Source of the DNA: JBMOLK01 sp049325575
GTDB taxonomy: Bacteria; Bacillota; Clostridia; Acetivibrionales; Acetivibrionaceae
Length of the DNA: 23,624 nt
Assembly: GCA_049325575.1 (NCBI GenBank)
Contig: JBMOLK010000022.1
Location: forward strand, 1-23,624
Direction of reading: 5' to 3'
Part shown: in pieces, positions 6,856 through 14,556 of the stretch
How positions within the stretch are numbered: position 1 is the first letter of the stretch
Layout: each line of letters begins with the position of its first letter
The notes under the pieces: model-generated
Databases searched by the model: none
Told to the model about the DNA's origin: nothing
What the model saw: the letters and a program-made list of their open reading frames with translations, nothing else
Made by a program: the position numbers and the translations under genes

Positions 6856-9288
6856 CTAATTACTTTTTGTAGTTCTTCTGGACTTCCTTTCTTCATTGCA
6901 AAAACCTGCCACAGTCTGTGCATACTTTTTGAGCTTTTCGTAAACCAGATAATTTATGGTTCCCGCCGGATAAGATCCATCTTCCTTTCGCTGACCTGCC
7001 TTTTTCCCTGTCAGGATCTCTATCCCCTCATCTATGGTCTTTACTGCATAAATACTAAATTTGCCTTCCTTAACTGCGTCTAAAACTTCATCATTTAAAA
7101 CCAGGTTCTTTATATTTTGATAGGGAATGATTACTCCATGCTTACCGTCAAGTCCACGCAGCTTACAGAGTTCAAAAAAGCCCTCTATCTTTTCTGTCGC
7201 TCCTCCGATCGGCTGAATCTCTCCCTTCTGATTCACCGAGCCGGTGACCGCAATACTTTGCTTGATGGGAACCTCTGACAGACTTGAAAGTACGGCATAT
7301 AGTTCGGCACTTGATGCACTGTCTCCATCAACACCACTATAGAGCTGCTCAAAGCAAAGGCTTGCAGATAGTGACAGAGGCATCTCCTGGGCATACTTTT
7401 GACCTATATACCCGCTTAATATGAGAACGCCCTTTGTATGGGAGGTTCCGCTCATTTCTATCTCTCTCTCGATATTAACTATTCCGCTTTCACCCATAAA
7501 AGTATTGGCAGTAATCCTGGAAGGCTTCCCGAAAGAGTAGTCGCCCATATCCAGTATTGTAAGACCGTTTATCTGCCCTACTACTTCTCCATCGGTATCT
7601 ATTATTATTGTTCCGTCTTCCAACAGCTCCAAAAGCTTTTTATCATACTTATTGGACCTGTATATCTTTTCCTCTACAGCCTTCTTTACATGCTTCGCTT
7701 CTACAAGCTTGCTTCCCTCAATCTCTGCCCAGGCACAGGACTCACAAAGTATTTCCACAATATCGTTGAATCTGGTAGAAAGCTTGTTTTGGTCTTCTAC
7801 CAGGCGCGAGCTGTACTCAACAACCCTTGCAACTCCCGTTCTGTCAAAGTGAGGGGTGTTTTCCCTGCGGCAGAAGGAACTTATAAACTGCGCCAGTTTC
7901 TTGGTGTTTTCCTTGTTTCTGTCCATCTCCGCGTCAAAATCCACCTTTATTTTGAACAATTTCTTGAAATCCTCATCATACTCGTAAAGCATCTGGTAAA
8001 GATATTCGCTTCCAACCAAAATGACCTTGATATCAAGAGGTATGGGCTCCGGCTTTAGCGCAGAAACAGCAACAAGCCCCATCTGTTCTTTCATATTTTC
8101 AATTGTTATTTGTTTTGTCCTAAGAACCCTCTTTAGAGCTTCCCAGGATTGAACATTACTTAATACATCCTTTGCCTGAAGTATTAAATACCCGCCGTTT
8201 GCCTGGTGAAACAGGCCTCCCTTTATCATTGTATAATCGGTGCTCATAGTACCGAACTCATTTTCATATTCCAGCTTTCCAAGAAGGTTATAATAAGTGG
8301 GGTTGTAGTCTACAATTACCGGAGCACCCTTAAGCCCACTGTTGTCAACCAGCAGATTTACCTTGTACTTGTCTGCAGGTGACTCCTCTGTGCTCCTTAC
8401 CCACGGAATAATAAGCTGTTGTTCTTCCGAATACTCTTCTTCTCTGAAATCATCCAGGTTCTTTAGTATATCTTCCTGAACTTTTTCAAGATAATCTAGC
8501 ACCTTTTTATAGTCCTTGTATTTTTCCCTAAGATCGTTTATCTGCATACCCACTGCAAATAAAGCAATTTTATTCTCCCATTCGGCAACTCTTTCTTCAG
8601 CTTCCTTCTCAATATTCTTGATTTTTCTTATTATATCCAGTGTTTCCAGCTGTACAATATTTGACTTTTCATTTATTTCGTGTTTTACCTTCTCATCCAG
8701 GTCCCCGTACTCTTCTTCCGTTATGGTTTTACCCTCGATAACCGGAAGAAAGTATATGCCTGCATTGGTTGTTTTTACTTTAAAGCCTTGCTTTTCAGCA
8801 TCCTCGTTAAGCTTCTCCAAAAGTCCCGTCCTTTTTTCCTGAAACTCCTTAGCAATTGAAGTTTTTTCCCTTTCATAATCTTCACTGTCAAAGGCCCTGG
8901 TGATTTCAGATTGGAGTATTTTTATAAAATCATCCATGTCGTTTTGGAATACCTTACCCAGTCCTGCCGGCAAATTAATAGTCTTGGGCTGATTCGGATT
9001 ATCAAAATCATATACATAGCACCAGTCATCCGGTGTCTTTGACTTTTTAGCTATTTTCTTTACATAGCTTTGGGCATAACTAGTCTTTCCGGTACCTGTC
9101 ATACCACTCATAAAAATATTGTACCCACGGGTCTTTATTTTAAGCCCAAATTCCATAGCTTTTACAGCACGTTCCTGCCCGATAATATCCTGCAGGGAGT
9201 CAAGCTCCGAGGTGTCATTAAACTTAAATGAATTTGGGTTGCATTCCTTCCTTAGCATACTGTAAGGCAAACTTTTGCTACGTGGCAT
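6856..9288 (-). CDS. LonB-type ATP-dependent serine protease (AAA + S16)
   Basis: 810 residues, cytosolic, no N-terminal LON substrate-binding domain, which places it with the LonB/YcbZ-like group (COG1067) rather than classic LonA. The Walker A motif is GMTGTGKTS (62-70). A long charged helical insertion follows (about 130-300). GGYLILQAKDVL is the usual conserved segment of this family. The S16 protease domain is C-terminal: VDGDSASSAEL with catalytic S657, and GGATEKIEGF with catalytic K700. It should degrade damaged or regulatory proteins in an ATP-dependent way. The gene has its own terminator and a candidate promoter, so it is probably not part of the rimI operon. The start ATG follows AAAGGGGG. 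Confidence 0.92.
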   Translation of the reverse strand: MPRSKSLPYSMLRKECNPNSFKFNDTSELDSLQDIIGQERAVKAMEFGLKIKTRGYNIFMSGMTGTGKTSYAQSYVKKIAKKSKTPDDWCYVYDFDNPNQPKTINLPAGLGKVFQNDMDDFIKILQSEITRAFDSEDYEREKTSIAKEFQEKRTGLLEKLNEDAEKQGFKVKTTNAGIYFLPVIEGKTITEEEYGDLDEKVKHEINEKSNIVQLETLDIIRKIKNIEKEAEERVAEWENKIALFAVGMQINDLREKYKDYKKVLDYLEKVQEDILKNLDDFREEEYSEEQQLIIPWVRSTEESPADKYKVNLLVDNSGLKGAPVIVDYNPTYYNLLGKLEYENEFGTMSTDYTMIKGGLFHQANGGYLILQAKDVLSNVQSWEALKRVLRTKQITIENMKEQMGLVAVSALKPEPIPLDIKVILVGSEYLYQMLYEYDEDFKKLFKIKVDFDAEMDRNKENTKKLAQFISSFCRRENTPHFDRTGVARVVEYSSRLVEDQNKLSTRFNDIVEILCESCAWAEIEGSKLVEAKHVKKAVEEKIYRSNKYDKKLLELLEDGTIIIDTDGEVVGQINGLTILDMGDYSFGKPSRITANTFMGESGIVNIEREIEMSGTSHTKGVLILSGYIGQKYAQEMPLSLSASLCFEQLYSGVDGDSASSAELYAVLSSLSEVPIKQSIAVTGSVNQKGEIQPIGGATEKIEGFFELCKLRGLDGKHGVIIPYQNIKNLVLNDEVLDAVKEGKFSIYAVKTIDEGIEILTGKKAGQRKEDGSYPAGTINYLVYEKLKKYAQTVAGFCNEERKSRRTTKSN

Positions 9289-9326
9289 AATCTTTCCCCC
9301 TTTAGACCAGCTATTAAAAGTCTTAA

Positions 9327-9355
9327 ATTATATAAACCGCTGCCTTATAGATAAA
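9327..9355 (-). promoter_or_regulatory. candidate promoter of the LonB-type protease gene
   Basis: Minus-strand TTTATC (9355-9350), 17-nt spacer and a perfect TATAAT (9332-9327), about 40 nt upstream of the start codon. The -35 is weak. Confidence 0.4.
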
Positions 9356-9360
9356 TAGGG

Positions 9361-9615
9361 CTATGTGCGATTTATGAATAACGGTACATTATTTCGCAGC
9401 AATTTTCTACTTTGAATTGCACCAAATAATATATACTTTGTAAACTCATTGATTTTTTCCTTGGATATAATATGATCAAAATAGATTTTTACGTTCTTAT
9501 CTTTTGAATATATTCTACTAAGATATGATAAAATCCTTTTTATTTTAACATAATTTAATTTTAATCTACAAAACCCCCTAAAAGCTTCCTTCCTATCTAT
9601 ACATCTTCTTTCCAC
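9361..9615 (-). CDS. doubtful small ORF between rimI and the Lon gene
   Basis: 84 codons from a GTG that overlaps the last codons of rimI by 19 nt. The product is basic and rich in Ile, Lys, Tyr and Asn, as expected from translated AT-rich DNA. No domain, membrane segment or motif is recognised, and no good Shine-Dalgarno site precedes the GTG. It fills most of the 308-base gap between rimI and the Lon gene. It may be a non-coding spacer or a decayed gene. Confidence 0.18.
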   Translation of the reverse strand: MERRCIDRKEAFRGFCRLKLNYVKIKRILSYLSRIYSKDKNVKIYFDHIISKEKINEFTKYILFGAIQSRKLLRNNVPLFINRT

Positions 9616-10052
9616 ATTATGATTGCGTCTTCTCCATTATCCGAATAATAAGCCTTTCTGCAGCCTTCCACTTTAAACCCGTATTTTTCATACAGACCCT
9701 GTGCAGCTATGTTGCTTCTTCTAACTTCAAGGGTCATTCGCTCAATCTTTTCCTGCATGGCTATGGATATCAGCTTTTCAACCAGGTGCCGGCCTATACC
9801 GCTCCTTCTATACTCCGGATGGACGGCTACATTGGTAATATGCCCCTCATCATAAACCTTCCACATACCGGCATACCCTACTACAAGCCCGTCAACCTTT
9901 GCAGATATATATATTGCAAACTTGTTATTGGTTACTTCCTGTATAAACGCATCCCTGGACCAGGGTATTGTAAATGAAAGCCTCTCTACAACCATAATAT
10001 CGTCAATATCTTCCAAAGTCATATGGGACACTTCTATATTACCGAGATTCAT
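9597..10052 (-). CDS. rimI: ribosomal protein S18-alanine N-acetyltransferase
   Basis: About 151 residues, the normal size for RimI. It is a GNAT acetyltransferase with the acetyl-CoA motif A VAVHPEYRRSGIGRHL (R/Q-x-x-G-x-G/A pattern RRSGIG) and the C-terminal AQGLYEKYGFKVEGCRKAYY segment followed by DAIIMWKE, which is typical of RimI. It transfers acetyl from acetyl-CoA to the N-terminal alanine of S18 in the model enzyme. The reading frame opens with TTG at 10055, but the ATG at 10052 sits 5 nt after AGGTGAG and is the better start. It follows tsaB by 13 nt and is the last secure gene of the amidohydrolase-tsaE-tsaB-rimI operon. Confidence 0.9.
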   Translation of the reverse strand: MNLGNIEVSHMTLEDIDDIMVVERLSFTIPWSRDAFIQEVTNNKFAIYISAKVDGLVVGYAGMWKVYDEGHITNVAVHPEYRRSGIGRHLVEKLISIAMQEKIERMTLEVRRSNIAAQGLYEKYGFKVEGCRKAYYSDNGEDAIIMWKEDV

Positions 10053-10065
10053 CAATTCTCACCTT

Positions 10066-10776
10066 TCAACAACTGCCGCAGCATTTCTTTTCAAATTCTC
10101 TTTCTGCCTGTGACTTCCTTAGGTAGAAAGGAACCATTTCAAAGCTGGTTTCTAAAGACCCCTCTTTAGCTTTTAAATAAGCGATCTGTGCTACAGATGC
10201 TGCTCTCTGAAGTCTCAAGCTTCCAGGTGCAAACTCACAATCCCCTTTTAATTCACTTTTTAAAAACTCTTCATGTATTTCCACGGCATCCCCAAGGAAA
10301 ATGACTTTTTTACCTTTTTTCCTGATAATTCCCACCAATTCGGTTATGGGTATTCCCAAATAGTCTGTAACCCGCTCCTGTGTTTTCTCCTTCCATTCAT
10401 ACAAAGCAGTATACACCTGGTTGTTCCTTGCATCCATAATAGGGCAAACAGTAAAACTACTCATTGGAATATTATATGCCATGGCATCTAAAGTTGGCAC
10501 ACCCACAACAGGCTTGCCAGCTGCAAAGGCCATAGCTTTCACCGTCGTTACTCCTATTCTTAGACCGGTAAAAGATCCGGGCCCTGTGGATGCAGCAAAA
10601 ACATCCACACTTTTTGGGTCAAGCTCCAACTCATGAAGGATTTCTTTTATCATAGGCATTAGTTTTTGGGAATGAGTCTTTTTATGGTTAATCAAATATT
10701 CACCCAAAAGCTTTTCATTTTCCATGACTGCAACTGCAGCAACCAAAGTGGATGTATCCAAAGCCAGTATCTTCAT
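10066..10776 (-). CDS. tsaB: tRNA threonylcarbamoyladenosine biosynthesis protein TsaB
   Basis: 236 residues, typical TsaB (YeaZ) length. The N-terminus MKILALDTST is the first ASKHA phosphate-binding strand, and TGPGSFTGLRIG (about 65-76) is the family signature. As in the family, the C-terminal half is degenerate compared with TsaD. TsaB acts as the scaffold partner of TsaD in transferring threonylcarbamoyl to A37 of ANN-decoding tRNAs, with TsaE as ATPase. The ATG lies only 2 nt after the tsaE stop, so the two are translationally linked. The C-terminus ends in a cysteine-rich CCGSC, of unknown meaning. Confidence 0.94.
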   Translation of the reverse strand: MKILALDTSTLVAAVAVMENEKLLGEYLINHKKTHSQKLMPMIKEILHELELDPKSVDVFAASTGPGSFTGLRIGVTTVKAMAFAAGKPVVGVPTLDAMAYNIPMSSFTVCPIMDARNNQVYTALYEWKEKTQERVTDYLGIPITELVGIIRKKGKKVIFLGDAVEIHEEFLKSELKGDCEFAPGSLRLQRAASVAQIAYLKAKEGSLETSFEMVPFYLRKSQAEREFEKKCCGSC

Positions 10777-10778
10777 TG

Positions 10779-11255
10779 CTATTTATCCTTTCCTGCCATA
10801 AGCTTCTTTTCATACTCACTATATTTATCGCCGTTAAATTGTATCTCAATAACCCTGGCATCAACGCTTACGCCAAGATCCTTTTTTATCCTGATCCAGA
10901 TATGCTGGTCAGGGAGTATGTCTCTTATCAAATCAGCCCACTCTATTACCACTACACCATCCCCGTAAAGATACTCTTCAAACCCGATCTCATACATCTC
11001 CTCCGGGTCGGCAATCCTGTATACGTCAAAGTGGTAAAGGGGTATCTCCGTGTTATACTCATTTACAAGAGTAAATGTAGGGCTTGTTATATAATCCTCT
11101 ATCCCGAGAGACTGTGCAATCCCGTTTGTAAGTACAGTCTTCCCCGTCCCCAGGTCTCCTGTTATACAAACTAAATCGCCCCTTTCAAGAAGTCCTCCCA
11201 GCGCCCTTCCCACTTCAATTGTCTCATCTTTTGAAGAAGTCCTAATCTCTTTCAT
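10779..11255 (-). CDS. tsaE: tRNA threonylcarbamoyladenosine biosynthesis ATPase TsaE
   Basis: About 158 residues. The Walker A motif GDLGTGKT, the SPTF segment, YHFDVYR and IEWAD are all family landmarks of TsaE (YjeE), the small P-loop ATPase that drives the TsaB-TsaD complex in t6A synthesis. The frame can be opened from a TTG at 11270, but that stretch contains the Shine-Dalgarno sequence AGAGGAA (11267-11261) itself. The real start is one of the two adjacent ATG codons at 11258 and 11255; spacing favours 11255. It overlaps the 3' end of the amidohydrolase gene by about 14 nt. Confidence 0.93.
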   Translation of the reverse strand: MKEIRTSSKDETIEVGRALGGLLERGDLVCITGDLGTGKTVLTNGIAQSLGIEDYITSPTFTLVNEYNTEIPLYHFDVYRIADPEEMYEIGFEEYLYGDGVVVIEWADLIRDILPDQHIWIRIKKDLGVSVDARVIEIQFNGDKYSEYEKKLMAGKDK

Positions 11256-12444
11256 CATCTTTCCTCTCAAAAACTACTTTACCGTTAATAATGGTAGTGG
11301 TCACCCTTGACATAATCTCAAAGGGGTGCCCGTCAAAAATGGCAATATCTGCATCCTTTCCTGCCTCTATGCTTCCCACCCTGTCTTCAATACCGGTAAG
11401 CTCTGCTGCATAAAGAGTTATTGCCTTTAGTGCCTCCTCCTTATTCATACCTTCCCTTACAGCCATTGCGGCACAAAGGGTCAGATACTGTACAGGTGTG
11501 CAAGGATGGTCGGTCATTATTGCTACTTTTATACCCGATTTTGACAAAATACCCGGGGTCTTTAATGTTTGATTCCTTAGCTCTATTTTTGACCTGTCTG
11601 TAAGGGATGGGCCTACAACTGCTCCAACTCCCTCTTCTACAAGTATATCCTTTATAAGGTGCCCTTCAGTGCAGTGTTCTATTGTCAGCCTTACATCAAA
11701 TTCCTTTGCAATCCTTATAGCCGTCAGTATGTCATCAGCCCTGTGAGCATGGGCTTTTAAAGGGATCTCCCTGCTTAAGACCTTTAAAAGTGCCTCAAGC
11801 TTCATATCATAATCAGGTTTATCATTATTCTCCTGGTCCTCTTCATACTTATCAAGAAGCTCCTTATACTCTTTTGCTCTCATAAGGCTTTCCCTTAAAA
11901 GTGCGGCAGTTGCCATACGGGTTGTAGGTGCCTGTTTTCTTTCATTGTAAACAGTTTTAGGGTTTTCCCCAAATGCACACTTAACAGCAACAGGATCTTT
12001 TATTATCATCTCTTCTACTCTTCTTCCAAAGGTCTTAAGGGCCGCAAACTGTCCACCGATAACGTTGGCACTTCCTGGACCTGTAACAACCGTAGTGACT
12101 CCATTTTCACGGGCCTCCATAAAAGCCCTGTCCATATGGTACACACCATCTGTAGCTTTTAAGTGCGGCGTAATGGGATCTGTCATTTCATTTCCGTCAT
12201 CGCCTTCAAACCCAACGGAGTCTTCGCACACCCCTACATGGCAGTGAGCGTCAATAAGACCGGGAAGTACATATTTATTCTTTGCATCTATAATGGTTAA
12301 ACCTTCGGATTGTAATACTTTTTTATCTAAAGCTGAAGGATCTTCTCCTACTTCAACTATTTTTCCCTCATCAATTAAAATATACCCGCTGTCATAATTA
12401 ATACCCGTCATCGTAAGTATCTTACCGTTTTTTATAAGCAGCAT
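11242..12444 (-). CDS. amidohydrolase (imidazolonepropionase-like/COG1228 type)
   Basis: About 400 residues. Metal-dependent hydrolase of the amidohydrolase superfamily: PGLIDAHCHVGV gives the HxH ligands, KAHAHRADD and IEHCTEGH supply the later histidines, and IMTDHPCTP the aspartate. The C-terminal GSIEAGKDADIAIFDG is the composite-domain signature of this superfamily. The substrate is unknown; related clostridial proteins are annotated only as amidohydrolases. The frame opens with GTG at 12456, but that codon lies inside the GGAGGAG Shine-Dalgarno site, so ATG at 12444 is preferred. It is the first gene of the operon with tsaE, tsaB and rimI and has a good promoter upstream. Confidence 0.88.
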   Translation of the reverse strand: MLLIKNGKILTMTGINYDSGYILIDEGKIVEVGEDPSALDKKVLQSEGLTIIDAKNKYVLPGLIDAHCHVGVCEDSVGFEGDDGNEMTDPITPHLKATDGVYHMDRAFMEARENGVTTVVTGPGSANVIGGQFAALKTFGRRVEEMIIKDPVAVKCAFGENPKTVYNERKQAPTTRMATAALLRESLMRAKEYKELLDKYEEDQENNDKPDYDMKLEALLKVLSREIPLKAHAHRADDILTAIRIAKEFDVRLTIEHCTEGHLIKDILVEEGVGAVVGPSLTDRSKIELRNQTLKTPGILSKSGIKVAIMTDHPCTPVQYLTLCAAMAVREGMNKEEALKAITLYAAELTGIEDRVGSIEAGKDADIAIFDGHPFEIMSRVTTTIINGKVVFERKDDERD

Positions 12445-12476
12445 ATTCTCCTCCACAAGATTCTTTTTTAAAGTAT

Positions 12477-12504
12477 ATTATATTTTATTATAATGTTAAG
12501 TCAA
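12477..12504 (-). promoter_or_regulatory. sigma-A promoter of the amidohydrolase-tsaE-tsaB-rimI operon
   Basis: Minus-strand TTGACT (12504-12499), 16-nt spacer and TATAAT (12482-12477), about 33 nt ahead of the preferred amidohydrolase start. This is the best-matching promoter in the window. Confidence 0.65.
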
Positions 12505-12635
12505 TTACAATAAATAAATCCAAATATACCCTGCCTCCGAAACTGCTTTTGGCTGTAATTACCGGTTAATTTTCAACTTATTTTTCCCGACAATTATGTA
12601 AACTCATGTAATAGTTTAAGGGGGTAGTAACTATC

Positions 12636-13085
12636 ATGAAGGGGAAGAAGAAAAGTGTACTTGCCACAATTCTCGTAATTGTTGCTGTACAAATAGTAGT
12701 TGCACAGGCTTTAGGGATAAACCTGGTAGACCTGGTCAATCAGAAAACCGATTCTCTGGCCTCAAGCAGCACACTAAATACCAGCAGCATACTGCAGCAG
12801 ACCAAGCAGGAAACACTGGCCGAAACTACCAGCTACATTGACGGCTATATTGCTGAAATCCAGCAGTCACTGGATCAATACACAGAATCTCAAACAGAAA
12901 TAGCAAAACAGAAGTTAAAAGCCAGAGCTCAAGAGATAAAGGATGCCCTGGAAGCCCAAAAGCCGGATGCTGTAGATAGCGGGAAAGTAAAAATTAAGGT
13001 AAAGATTGATGAAGAGTTAAATAAACAGCTTTCAGATCTGGACAGCCAATTGACTTTAAAGATTCAGCAGAAATTTTCAAACTAG
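12636..13085 (+). CDS. small exported or membrane-anchored coiled-coil protein, unknown function
   Basis: 149 residues. The first 27 are a signal peptide or signal anchor: basic KGKKK, then hydrophobic 8-26 ending AQALG. The rest is hydrophilic, rich in Gln, Lys, Glu, Ser and Leu, and reads as a long helix or coiled coil (about 50-145). It has no cysteine and no recognised domain. The start ATG has AAGGGGG, 11 nt upstream, a long spacing. A terminator hairpin follows directly, so the gene is a single-gene transcript, divergent from the tsa operon. A candidate promoter TTCAAC-17-TATGTA ends about 35 nt upstream, but it is weak. I do not recognise the family. Confidence 0.8.
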   Translation: MKGKKKSVLATILVIVAVQIVVAQALGINLVDLVNQKTDSLASSSTLNTSSILQQTKQETLAETTSYIDGYIAEIQQSLDQYTESQTEIAKQKLKARAQEIKDALEAQKPDAVDSGKVKIKVKIDEELNKQLSDLDSQLTLKIQQKFSN

Positions 13086-13097
13086 TGAGTTATGGTG

Positions 13098-13125
13098 AGG
13101 GCTGCACAATTTGCAGCCCTTCATT
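13098..13125 (+). terminator. terminator of the small exported protein gene
   Basis: Perfect 9-bp stem AGGGCTGCA (13098-13106) and TGCAGCCCT (13112-13120) with a 5-nt loop, followed by TCATTTAT. The T-run is interrupted, but the position 12 nt after the stop supports the call. Confidence 0.7.
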
Positions 13126-13567
13126 TATGGGATAAAGTGTTCTCAAGCTTGCCGTATTTATATTCTGAGTCTTTTTGCTAATACCTTAAAAGTTTCTCTT
13201 ACTTGATGTTAATTTACCTCAAACGCAATTTTATCACATTCGTACGGATATAAGGTAGTATTTCCTCCTATAAGTTTATTGTAAGATGTATATGAATTCT
13301 ATCACATAATCGTTTGCTTATATCTTCATTCGGTTTCATAAAACTGTATAATACTATACTTAATAGTAATATGCTCATGCCAAACCCCATAAATAATTAA
13401 ATGAAATTCCTTTATTTATGTACATAGTTAACGTGTATATACAAACAACTTTATAAGTTCTGTCATTAGTTAAAAGCTTGTGTTTTTACCTACTTAGATT
13501 TTCCTGTTATTAGAGAGAAAAAAATGCTATAATTTATTTAAAGGCAATAAAAATGGAGGTTAATTAA
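13126..13567. other. 442-base intergenic region upstream of the rpn gene
   Basis: AT-rich, with no convincing ORF on either strand, no RNA gene and no long repeat. A perfect TATAAT at 13528-13533 lies 34 nt before the rpn ATG, but only a poor -35 (TGTTAT, 13505-13510) is 17 nt above it. A GGAGGT ribosome binding site is at 13555-13560. TATCACAT occurs twice (near 13230 and 13300), too short to interpret. Confidence 0.5.
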
Positions 13568-14404
13568 ATGCAAAGGCTAAACCCTTTAAATGACTATATT
13601 TTCAAGCGTATAATGGGAGAAGAAGAAAGCAAGGAACATTTAATTTCGTTCCTTAATGCCGTTCTAGATGTTGATGATAGAAAAAAGCTTGTATCGCTTG
13701 AAATTATTGACAATAAAGAGTTAACCAAAGAAATGATTTATGATAAATCTGGCAGACTTGATGTAAGGGCAAAAACAGCTGATGGAATGCAGGTTGATAT
13801 TGAAGTCCAACTTACCAACCAGCACAACATGGAAAAAAGAACGATGTTTTATTGGGGAAAGCTTTTTCTTGAAGGAATTAAGCAAGGCGATGATTATATA
13901 AACCTTACCAAGGTAATAACTATTAATATATTAGATTTTAATTTCCTTGATCTGGAAAAGTTTCATTCAAAGTACCATTTGTGGGAGGATGAGGAAGAGA
14001 ACTATCTTTTAACTGATTTGATAGAGATCCATTTTCTTGAAATGCCGAAATTCAGGGCTTTGAAAGAAAAAGATCTGAAGGGAAATGCCCTTCACAGGTG
14101 GCTTAAGTTTTTTGACAAAATGCTATCCGAAGAAGAGTTGAAGGAGTTGATGGAAATGGATAGTGCTATTAAAAGAGCAGAAAAGAAACTTGAATATTTG
14201 AGTTCTGATGAACATGCTCTTGCTTTGTATCGAGCAAGGGAAGATTCGTTGCATGAAAGAGCTAACATGATTAGTTCTGCAAGACTTGATGGAAAGATTG
14301 AAGTTGCCAAAGAGATGCTTTCTTCTGGGCTGGATATTGAAACGATTTCAAAACTTACTAAGATTTCGGTTGATGAGCTCAAAAAACTATTAAAACTACA
14401 ATAA
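13568..14404 (+). CDS. Rpn family PD-(D/E)XK nuclease (transposase-like, PDDEXK_2)
   Basis: 278 residues. The N-terminus LNDYIFKRIMGEE is the typical opening of the Rpn / PDDEXK 'putative transposase' family (TIGR01784-like). The nuclease core is GRLDVRAKT (D65) followed by VDIEVQ (E79, Q81), the D...E-x-Q form of the PD-(D/E)XK site seen in this family. MEKRTMFYWGKLF and LTKVITINILDF are further family segments. The C-terminal third (about 180-278) is helical and ends in a repeated 'KEMLSSGLDIETISKLT' type motif. E. coli Rpn proteins are DNA nucleases linked to recombination and phage defence. The start ATG follows GGAGGT by 7 nt. No partner gene is adjacent, and no transposon ends flank it except the palindrome downstream. 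Confidence 0.88.
   Translation: MQRLNPLNDYIFKRIMGEEESKEHLISFLNAVLDVDDRKKLVSLEIIDNKELTKEMIYDKSGRLDVRAKTADGMQVDIEVQLTNQHNMEKRTMFYWGKLFLEGIKQGDDYINLTKVITINILDFNFLDLEKFHSKYHLWEDEEENYLLTDLIEIHFLEMPKFRALKEKDLKGNALHRWLKFFDKMLSEEELKELMEMDSAIKRAEKKLEYLSSDEHALALYRAREDSLHERANMISSARLDGKIEVAKEMLSSGLDIETISKLTKISVDELKKLLKLQ
14141..14158 (+). promoter_or_regulatory. possible internal ribosome binding site and start within rpn
   Basis: AAGGAG at 14141-14146 precedes two in-frame ATG codons, at 14150 (codon 195) and 14156 (codon 197), by 3 and 9 nt. Translation from here would give an 82-84 residue C-terminal helical product. Purine-rich Lys-Glu codons can produce such a match by chance, so this is a candidate only. 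Confidence 0.25.
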
Positions 14405-14471
14405 TGAATAATGGTAAATTGGGTATTGATTTATAATCAAAATTTTACTTGACAATCTACATGCTGTGCTT

Positions 14472-14521
14472 TGACTGGGATAAGTGTAAAAAGTTAATAG
14501 ATTTTACACTTATCCCAGTCA
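14472..14521. repeat. perfect 20-bp inverted repeat downstream of rpn
   Basis: Left arm 14472-14491 begins TGACTGGGATAAGTG and right arm 14502-14521 is its exact reverse complement, with a 10-nt loop. It lies between the convergent rpn and HEAT-repeat genes. Neither side is followed by a T-run, so it is not a standard terminator, although the strong stem could still end or stabilise transcripts. It could also be a small mobile-element remnant; no target-site duplication was found beside it. Confidence 0.75.
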
Positions 14522-14556
14522 TTATTTCCACCTGTGCCTACAAAGTAGCTAGATTA

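Noticed and set aside
7438..8058. 206-codon ORF on the plus strand
   Set aside because: It lies wholly antisense to the LonB-type protease gene, which has intact family motifs throughout. The translation shows no domain and has the mixed composition of a shadow frame.
11256..11270. TTG at 11270 as start of tsaE
   Set aside because: It overlaps the AGAGGAA ribosome binding site that serves the ATG codons at 11258 and 11255.
13126..13527. Possible riboswitch or small RNA in the long spacer before rpn
   Set aside because: No conserved riboswitch core, no stable GC-rich stem and no terminator were found in it by eye. It reads as plain AT-rich spacer.
13568..14404. rpn gene as the transposase of an insertion sequence
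   Set aside because: Although the family is often labelled transposase, there are no terminal inverted repeats on both sides and no target duplication. The nearby palindrome lies only downstream.
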